Below the pieces are notes generated by a model. It was not told the DNA's origin and ran no database searches. It saw only the letters and a list, made by a program, of their open reading frames with translations. A stretch of DNA of 9,838 nucleotides from Pseudomonadales bacterium (GTDB taxonomy: Bacteria; Pseudomonadota; Gammaproteobacteria; Pseudomonadales; Pseudohongiellaceae): the NCBI GenBank assembly GCA_022360535.1, contig JAKSCP010000261.1, positions 1-9,838 of the forward strand, read 5' to 3'. A program made the translations under genes and the position numbers. Below, piece by piece: positions 5,513-9,838 of the stretch (position 1 is the stretch's first letter; each line of letters begins with the position of its first letter).

Positions 5513-6661
5513 ATGATGGAAAAAGCACCGATCAATTGGACCAATATGCTGCTCTTCAGTATTACACCAGCAGCGGCTGTCACCCTGGTTCCTCTGTACG
5601 GCTACTTTTACGGCTACGACCTCTATGAATGGCTAGTATTCGTAGCGATGATGGGATTTTGTGGTCTGTCGATCACTGCGGGCTATCACCGCATGTGGTC
5701 GCATAAGACCTACAAAGCCCATCCTGTTCTGCGCTTCATTTATGCGCTGGGTGGTGCTTGCGCGTTGCAAAATGATGTTATGCACTGGGCTTCTGGTCAT
5801 CGTCGCCATCATCAGTTCGTTGACAATGACGAGCACGATCCTTACTCAGCCAGTCGTGGTTTCTGGTTTTCCCATATCGGTTGGATATTGCGCGACTACA
5901 AAAGCGGCAGGACAGACTTCTCAAACATCAAAGATATTCAGCAAGATCCAATCGCGGTTTGGCAGCATAAGCACTATTTAAAGCTCGTGTTGTTGACCAA
6001 TATTGGCCTGCCTGCCTTACTGGGATACCTCCACGGTGATGTTATCGCCAGCCTGCTATTGGCAGGACTGCTGCGCCTGGTGCTCAGTCAGCACGTCACC
6101 TATCTCATTAACTCGATTGCACATATGTGGGGCCGGCAAACTTACAGCGACCAGAGTTCAGCCAGAGACAATCCTGTGCTGGCACTGATTACCTATGGCG
6201 AGGGTTACCACAATTTTCACCACACGTTCCAATGGGATTACCGCAATGGTGTGCGCTGGTGGCATTTCGATCCGACCAAATGGATGATTCGCATGCTGTC
6301 ATGGGTCGGTCTGACTCGCGACCTAAAACGTACTAATCCTGCCCAGGTCGAGACAGCGCGTCTGAAGATGCAATATCAACAAGCCACGGCCCGTCTCGAA
6401 GACAACAACCTTCCAGAGCATTGGCGGGAAAAACTGGAGCAGGAATACGAACAGTTTCTTAAGCTATTGCAGCAATGGAACGAACAGCGTCAGGCCTGGT
6501 ATGAAGCAAAAGGCAAACGCATTCAGGAGACACTGGCCCACTGGGAACGCATCCAGGTTCGGGACAGATATCGAGAGCTGCAGTTTCAGGTCAAAGTTCA
6601 AAAACGGCGCTGGCGAGAGATGCTGAGGAACCTCAGTGACCCATTGTTGCTACCCGCCTGA
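5513..6661 (+). CDS. Membrane fatty acyl desaturase (delta-9 type) with C-terminal helical extension
   Basis: From the chosen start the protein has 382 residues. It carries the di-iron histidine boxes of integral-membrane desaturases: HRMWSH (about 59-64), HRRHH (about 96-100) and HNFHH (about 233-237), plus the additional Asn/His pair in NSIAH (about 200-204). Hydrophobic segments at about 14-35, 39-58, 73-87, 156-174 and 176-195 give the usual membrane topology with the boxes on the cytoplasmic side. The family inserts a cis double bond into acyl-CoA or phospholipid acyl chains using O2 and an electron donor. Delta-9 regiochemistry is the common activity of this subgroup and is inferred. 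Residues about 278-372 form a charged coiled-coil-like tail rich in Gln, Glu, Arg and Trp, well beyond the catalytic core. All iron ligands appear present. No reductase gene is adjacent. Confidence 0.9.
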   Translation: MMEKAPINWTNMLLFSITPAAAVTLVPLYGYFYGYDLYEWLVFVAMMGFCGLSITAGYHRMWSHKTYKAHPVLRFIYALGGACALQNDVMHWASGHRRHHQFVDNDEHDPYSASRGFWFSHIGWILRDYKSGRTDFSNIKDIQQDPIAVWQHKHYLKLVLLTNIGLPALLGYLHGDVIASLLLAGLLRLVLSQHVTYLINSIAHMWGRQTYSDQSSARDNPVLALITYGEGYHNFHHTFQWDYRNGVRWWHFDPTKWMIRMLSWVGLTRDLKRTNPAQVETARLKMQYQQATARLEDNNLPEHWREKLEQEYEQFLKLLQQWNEQRQAWYEAKGKRIQETLAHWERIQVRDRYRELQFQVKVQKRRWREMLRNLSDPLLLPA

Positions 6662-6820
6662 CCTGGGCGATGCGTGTAGACGGATTTTCAGTCTCTACGT
6701 TATAGTGACTGAATGGTGACTGAGTCTGAAACAAAACCCTGAAGTAGCGGGTCTCAAACAGAACAGCGGATGCCGATAGTCAGGATATCAGCCGACCACC
6801 GGCCCGCGAGTGAGTGAGAA

Positions 6821-6840
6821 TGAGCAATTGTGAGCAATTG
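6821..6840. repeat. Perfect tandem 10-mer (TGAGCAATTG x2)
   Basis: TGAGCAATTG occurs at 6821-6830 and again at 6831-6840 without a mismatch, three bases before the 14-bp palindrome. A 10-bp period puts both copies on the same face of the helix, as would suit paired protein binding. Confidence 0.75.
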
Positions 6841-6843
6841 AAC

Positions 6844-6857
6844 GGAACCCGGGTTCC
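6844..6857. promoter_or_regulatory. Perfect 14-bp palindrome, possible operator
   Basis: GGAACCCGGGTTCC is fully self-complementary. It starts directly after TTGAAC (6838-6843), a four-of-six match to a -35 box. A palindrome filling the spacer between -35 and -10 is the arrangement used by MerR-type activators, but the -10 region here (around GTAGATAAC, 6863-6871) is poor. A dimeric repressor site is equally possible. It lies 66 bases before the operon start codon. Confidence 0.45.
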
Positions 6858-6918
6858 CTGACGTAGATAACAGCAGTTTCGAGCAAATTCACACAATCAC
6901 TCTCTAACTAGGACTAAA

Positions 6919-6924
6919 ATGTAA
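6919..6924 (+). promoter_or_regulatory. Start-stop minimal ORF (ATG TAA) overlapping the tlpA-like start
   Basis: ATGTAATG holds an ATG followed at once by TAA, whose last base is the first base of the ATG used for the thioredoxin gene. The Shine-Dalgarno AGGA (6910-6913) is 5 bases before the first ATG and 10 before the second. Ribosomes may therefore start on the minimal ORF and re-initiate one base back, or choose between the two starts. Confidence 0.4.
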
Positions 6925-7427
6925 TGAATATGAACCAAGGCGTGAAAGTTTTCTTAGCACTTTTTGCGGGTTTACTGCTGAACTCTGCTGCGGCAGTGGA
7001 AGAAGGGGATCAGGTTCCCCAACTGACGCTACCCTCTATCTATGCCGATCGTCCGGACATTTCTCTGCCTGCATTGGAAGGCAAAACTCTGTATGTAGAT
7101 TTCTGGGCCTCCTGGTGCGCCCCCTGTCTCACATCCCTCCCTCTTTACAATGAGATGTACCATAAATACAAAGATCAGGGACTGGAAGTAATCGCCATCA
7201 GCGTGGACAATCCTGCTGAGGATGGTCTGGACTTCCTGGAAGACACACCTTTGGATTTCCTCATCCCATCTGACCCAGAAGGAAATGCAGCAGAAGCGTT
7301 CGGTGTGATTGGCATGCCCTCTTCTTACCTTATAAGCCCCGATGGCGAAGTGAAGTTGGTACATATGGGATTCCGCAATGGCGACATGGAACATATCGAA
7401 GCCGCAATCATTGAAAACCTGCCTTAG
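6924..7427 (+). CDS. Exported TlpA/ResA-like thioredoxin-fold oxidoreductase
   Basis: This 167-residue protein has a Sec signal peptide (about 1-24, cut near SAAA|V) followed by a thioredoxin fold of the TlpA/ResA/AhpC-TSA type. The active site is FWASWCAPC, with the CxxC cysteines at 65 and 68; LEVIAISVDNP gives the central strand, and GMPSSYLISPDGEV carries the conserved cis-proline at 132. Such proteins act in the periplasm as thiol-disulfide reductases, for cytochrome c maturation, copper-site assembly or dedicated client proteins. A dedicated client is plausible here because the next gene encodes a lipoprotein with two C-terminal cysteines. It is the first gene of a four-gene plus-strand operon, and its stop is seven bases before the next start. 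Ribosome site AGGA lies 10 bases upstream; a start-stop codon pair intervenes. Confidence 0.88.
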   Translation: MNMNQGVKVFLALFAGLLLNSAAAVEEGDQVPQLTLPSIYADRPDISLPALEGKTLYVDFWASWCAPCLTSLPLYNEMYHKYKDQGLEVIAISVDNPAEDGLDFLEDTPLDFLIPSDPEGNAAEAFGVIGMPSSYLISPDGEVKLVHMGFRNGDMEHIEAAIIENLP

Positions 7428-7434
7428 CAATCCA

Positions 7435-7653
7435 ATGACTAGCAAACGTATCCTCTTACTTGTCCTCTGCTCCGGCATCCTGATGACTGGTTGCACCCAG
7501 GTGCGGCCCTGGGAAAGAGGCTATCTGGCGCGGGATGAAATGCTGTGGGATGCCGATGCGCTGGAACGCCAGCTGAACGACCACATATTTTTTAGTAAAG
7601 AAGCTTCATCCGGTGGCAGCAGCGCTGCCGGCGGTGGCTGTGGCTGCAATTAG
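7435..7653 (+). CDS. Small Cys-tipped lipoprotein, DUF4266-like
   Basis: From the ATG at 7435 the product has 72 residues. A longer reading frame opens at 7378 inside the preceding gene, but the shorter start gives a proper lipoprotein signal: MTSKR, a hydrophobic core, then the lipobox LMTGC with lipidated Cys20. The mature chain of about 53 residues has VRPWERGYLARDEMLWD, a helical DALERQLNDHIFFSKEASSGG, then a Gly/Ser/Ala tail ending GGGCGCN. This matches what I recall of DUF4266: an N-terminal PWERxxLA motif and a C-terminal Cys-Gly-Cys tip. Asp or other residues at +2 to retain it in the inner membrane are absent (Thr at +2), so outer-membrane sorting is expected. The closing CGC could bind a metal or be a thioredoxin client. 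Function is unknown. It has no Shine-Dalgarno, so coupling to the upstream gene is likely. Confidence 0.82.
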   Translation: MTSKRILLLVLCSGILMTGCTQVRPWERGYLARDEMLWDADALERQLNDHIFFSKEASSGGSSAAGGGCGCN

Positions 7654-7686
7654 CCAGCAATCCTGTTGGCGTAAAGCTGTCCTGCT

Positions 7687-8844
7687 GTGAAACGCAAACC
7701 CTCTCGCAGTCTCATCGCTCTCTCTACCACGGCGCTGGCGTTACCGGGTATTTCCAGCGCTGATGCGCCACCAACAGAAAGCACTGTCTCCTACAAGATT
7801 TCCAACTACAAAGAAGATGACCTGAGCCGTGAGCAGGTGCCCTTTGGCGAATTGGGCCGTTATGACATCGACGTCCATCAATTTCAGTACGTCTCTCCCC
7901 TCGGCAGAAATTTTTCCCTTTCCGTTGATGCCAACTACGAAAACATGAGCGGTGCATCACCCTGGTTTTCTACTGCCAATGCCAATGGCGATCCGGTAAT
8001 CAACATGAGTGGTGCCAGTGGTATTCGTGACCGCCGTTCTGAAGTCAGCGTCGGTGCTCGCTACTACATGGAGAATGGCAACTTTGGTGGTTACGTTGGC
8101 TACTCGGAAGAAGACGACTACCGCTCCTCCTATATCGGAGTGAGTGGGGAAATAGGTTTTAATAATGACCTAACCCGTTTCTCCTACGGGTTCAGTCATG
8201 CAGCCGATGACATCTTTCCTACCGATGCGGAAATTTTTAACCGGGTGCGTAATGAAGATAAACAATCTACGTCTGCTGTAGTTGGGCTGAGCCAGGTAAT
8301 AAACCAGTTCTCAGTGTTCCAAGTCGCACTGAGCGCCACTGAACAATCAGGTTTTTTGACCGACCCCTATAAACTGCAGGACTCACGACCGGACAACAAA
8401 ACCCAATTGGTACTAAGTAATTCGTACCGTCATTTTTTTTTTTTTTTTAATGCAGCCCTGCATGCCGACTACCGTCTCTACCATGACGATTTTGGCATCA
8501 CCTCACACACAGCCGATTTAGCCTGGTATCAGAATCTTGGTCGCGATTTTCAAATCGTGCCGAACTTGCGCTACTACACCCAGTCGGCGGCAGATTTTTT
8601 CACCAATATTGATGATTTCACCAAGCCATTGACTGAGTTCCAATCCAGTGACTACAGGCTGTCAGCCTTTGGCGCAATCAGTGGCGGCATCCACTTCATT
8701 GCGGACCTCGGTGATTGGACAGCAACCCTGACTGCGGAACGCTATATCGCAGATGACAAATATTCCGGCTTTGATGTTACGCAACCGAGCCCGGCTCTGG
8801 TACGCTTTAACCGTGTTTCACTCGGTGTCGATTACTCCTTCTAG
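7687..8844 (+). CDS. DUF3570-like outer-membrane beta-barrel protein with two SGAS motifs
   Basis: This is a 385-residue exported protein starting at GTG, the only start possible after the in-frame TAA at 7672. The signal peptide covers about 1-25 (GISSA|DA). The mature protein alternates aromatic and polar strands with short turns (for example SVGARYYM, GNFGGYVGYS, LTRFSYGFSHA) and ends VSLGVDYSF; a terminal Phe preceded by alternating hydrophobics is the usual barrel-assembly signature of outer-membrane proteins. YKEDDL, RYDIDVHQFQ, SGASPW, DPYK and DYRLYHDDFGITSHT fit the DUF3570 family as I remember it. Two copies of NMSGAS (SGAS at 88-91 and 108-111) resemble the [S/T]GA[S/T] core of ApbE flavinylation sites. 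Residues 250-254 are five Phe encoded by a run of 16 T, with frame kept on both sides. Biochemical function is unknown. Confidence 0.82.
   Translation: MKRKPSRSLIALSTTALALPGISSADAPPTESTVSYKISNYKEDDLSREQVPFGELGRYDIDVHQFQYVSPLGRNFSLSVDANYENMSGASPWFSTANANGDPVINMSGASGIRDRRSEVSVGARYYMENGNFGGYVGYSEEDDYRSSYIGVSGEIGFNNDLTRFSYGFSHAADDIFPTDAEIFNRVRNEDKQSTSAVVGLSQVINQFSVFQVALSATEQSGFLTDPYKLQDSRPDNKTQLVLSNSYRHFFFFFNAALHADYRLYHDDFGITSHTADLAWYQNLGRDFQIVPNLRYYTQSAADFFTNIDDFTKPLTEFQSSDYRLSAFGAISGGIHFIADLGDWTATLTAERYIADDKYSGFDVTQPSPALVRFNRVSLGVDYSF
8433..8448 (+). repeat. Run of 16 T inside the DUF3570-like gene
   Basis: Sixteen consecutive T lie within codons 249-254 (CAT, five TTT, then AAT). The reading frame carries family-like sequence on both sides, so the gene is intact as given. 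Tracts of this length slip readily in replication and transcription, and are also a common place for sequencing errors. Confidence 0.92.
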
Positions 8845-8847
8845 TCA

Positions 8848-9771
8848 GTGGCAATAACCTCAACGCTCAAACGCTTCCCCTTTCAAGCCATGGGAAGCTA
8901 TTGTGAAGTTCAGCTGTATCATGAATCGAGAATCGAGGCTCGCAATGTCTCACGCGAGTTGATCGCCGAAGTGGATCGGCTGGAGAAGAAATACTCCCGC
9001 TATCAAGAGTCCAGCTTTCTAAGTGCTATCAATAAATCCGCTGGCAGCTTTTCCGGCATCAGTATCGATACCGAAACCAAATCCTTATTCGACCACGCCA
9101 CTGCCTGCTACAAGCACAGCGATGGGCTGTTTGACATCACGTCCGGTGTGCTGCGAAAAATCTGGGATTTTCGTGAAGCTCGTGTGCCTTCCCAATCGGA
9201 AATCGATGACTGCCTGGAAAACATTGGCTATGACCGACTCCAATGGCAGGATGACCGTCTATTACTCCCGGCCAGGATGGAAATCGACTTCGGCGGCATT
9301 GTTAAAGAATACGCCGCCGACGCTGCCGCCAGACTGGGACGTAAACTCGGCATCAAACATGGCCTGGTAAACCTGGGAGGAGATTTCGCGATCATCGGAC
9401 GCCAGCCCAATGACCAGACCTGGCCAGTGGGTATAGCCGACCCCAATTCACCGCAGCGAATGATGGCGAAAATAGAGATTCTGGATGGCGGTCTGGCTTC
9501 CAGCGGTGATTACGAGCGTTGCTTCCTGCATGAAGGCAAGCGCTATTCTCATCTACTTAATCCCCGCACCGGTTGGCCAACGGAAGGATTACGCGCAGTG
9601 AGCGTGGCGGCCAATCTCTGCACCGTTGCTGGTTCCATGGCTACCATCGCCATGCTCAAACCGGAAATAGAGGGAATTGCCTGGCTGGAAGAGTCCACCC
9701 TGCCCTATGTTTATATGGACAGCAATGAGCAGATTAGTGGACCTGCCCTGCAAGAAATCGAGACCGCCTAG
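8848..9771 (+). CDS. apbE: ApbE-family FAD:protein FMN transferase without export signal
   Basis: This 307-residue protein covers the ApbE domain almost end to end: FQAMGSYCEV (12-21), DGLFDITSGVLRKIWDF (92-108), MEIDFGGIVKEYAADAAA (144-161), GLVNLGGDFAIIG (172-184), WPVGIADP (192-199), SSGDYERCF (218-226) and YSHLLNPRTGWP (233-244). ApbE uses FAD to attach FMN to Ser/Thr of a target protein, with Mg2+. Two oddities are visible. There is no signal peptide or lipobox, although most ApbE proteins are exported, and an upstream in-frame stop excludes a longer start. Where the family usually has Asp in an ADALAT-like motif, this has AGSMAT (261-266), so a metal-binding Asp is Gly while Thr266 remains. 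The GTG start lies three bases after the DUF3570 stop, with no Shine-Dalgarno, so translation is coupled. The natural candidate target is the preceding barrel; this is inference. Confidence 0.88.
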   Translation: MAITSTLKRFPFQAMGSYCEVQLYHESRIEARNVSRELIAEVDRLEKKYSRYQESSFLSAINKSAGSFSGISIDTETKSLFDHATACYKHSDGLFDITSGVLRKIWDFREARVPSQSEIDDCLENIGYDRLQWQDDRLLLPARMEIDFGGIVKEYAADAAARLGRKLGIKHGLVNLGGDFAIIGRQPNDQTWPVGIADPNSPQRMMAKIEILDGGLASSGDYERCFLHEGKRYSHLLNPRTGWPTEGLRAVSVAANLCTVAGSMATIAMLKPEIEGIAWLEESTLPYVYMDSNEQISGPALQEIETA

Positions 9772-9838
9772 ATCAGCTCCAGGGGAGGCTCGTCCAGGGC
9801 CGCGACCTGCTCTTTTAATTCCAGAACATGTTCAGCCC
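9768..9838 (-). CDS. C-terminus of an unidentified convergent gene (cut by window edge)
   Basis: On the minus strand an open frame of 22 full codons enters from the right edge and ends at TAG (9770-9768), giving a C-terminus AEHVLELKEQVAALDEPPLELI. Its stop shares the palindromic CTAG with the apbE stop, so the two genes converge tail to tail. The heptad-like VLELKEQVAAL suggests a helix or coiled coil. The product cannot be identified, and the stretch is too short to exclude chance. Confidence 0.4.
   Translation of the reverse strand, partial: AEHVLELKEQVAALDEPPLELI

Larger units (their letters stand above)
6662..6923. promoter_or_regulatory. Upstream region of the TlpA-DUF4266-DUF3570-ApbE operon
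   Basis: No gene is seen in these 262 bases, which follow the desaturase and precede the four-gene operon. They contain GTGACTGA twice at an 11-bp period (6705-6712 and 6716-6723) next to a -10-like TATAGT (6701-6706), a perfect tandem 10-mer (6821-6840) and a perfect 14-bp palindrome (6844-6857). No strong intrinsic terminator for the desaturase was found. No consensus sigma70 promoter with both boxes is evident. Confidence 0.45.

Noticed and set aside
6623..6636. CTGAGG-AA-CCTCAG inverted repeat near the desaturase 3' end
   Set aside because: It is inside the coding sequence, has a two-base loop and no T-run. It is probably a coincidence of codons.
6826..6835. AATTGTGAGC, identical to the left half of the lac operator
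   Set aside because: The other half-site is missing: the sequence continues as a direct repeat, not a dyad. There is no lac-type gene nearby, so this is taken as a by-product of the tandem 10-mer.
7378..7434. Longer start for the small lipoprotein inside the tlpA-like gene
   Set aside because: It would put 19 residues in front of the lipoprotein signal and spoil it. The ATG at 7435 gives a normal signal and lipobox.

Overview
The window looks like chromosomal DNA of a free-living gammaproteobacterium of intermediate GC content, probably marine or aquatic. The taxonomic clues are a PhoP/PhoQ-type two-component pair, a SlyX protein with the typical PPHY tail, a FimT-PilV type IV pilus minor pseudopilin pair, and a membrane acyl desaturase with a long helical tail. 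No genus can be named from sequence alone. No tRNA, rRNA, insertion sequence, prophage or CRISPR array was seen.

Layout. (1) 1-665, minus strand: the head of a type IV pilus minor pseudopilin operon, fimT followed by a truncated pilV; the stop and start codons overlap. (2) 666-1060: a long divergent intergenic region with palindromic GAATTC elements and a perfect 12-bp tandem duplication. (3) 1061-1819, plus strand: a TauE/SafE-family membrane transporter. (4) 1874-5300, minus strand: slyX, a glycine-zipper envelope protein, a small exported PepSY protein, phoP and phoQ. The junction before the PepSY gene carries a perfect TATAAT and then a perfect 12-bp stem-loop that ends four bases before the start codon. 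(5) 5513-6661, plus strand: a three-histidine-box fatty acyl desaturase, divergent from slyX. (6) 6662-6923: a regulatory-looking region with two kinds of direct repeat and a perfect 14-bp palindrome. (7) 6924-9771, plus strand: a compact four-gene operon coding for an exported TlpA-like thioredoxin, a 72-residue lipoprotein ending in GGGCGCN (DUF4266-like), an outer-membrane beta-barrel-like protein of the DUF3570 type, and an ApbE-family FAD:protein FMN transferase. A convergent gene enters at the right edge and shares the CTAG of the apbE stop.

How the genes fit together. The phoP/phoQ block reads as an envelope-stress sensing unit whose PepSY partner is made just ahead of the regulator. 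The four-gene operon is the most interesting part. A dithiol oxidoreductase, a Cys-tipped lipoprotein, a barrel carrying two SGAS motifs (which resemble the [S/T]GA[S/T] core of ApbE flavinylation sites) and an FMN transferase suggest an uncharacterised flavin- or metal-linked redox system at the outer membrane. The barrel gene contains a run of 16 T and is separated from apbE, in the same reading frame, by a single amber codon plus one sense codon. Its ApbE has no export signal and lacks the usual metal-site aspartate.
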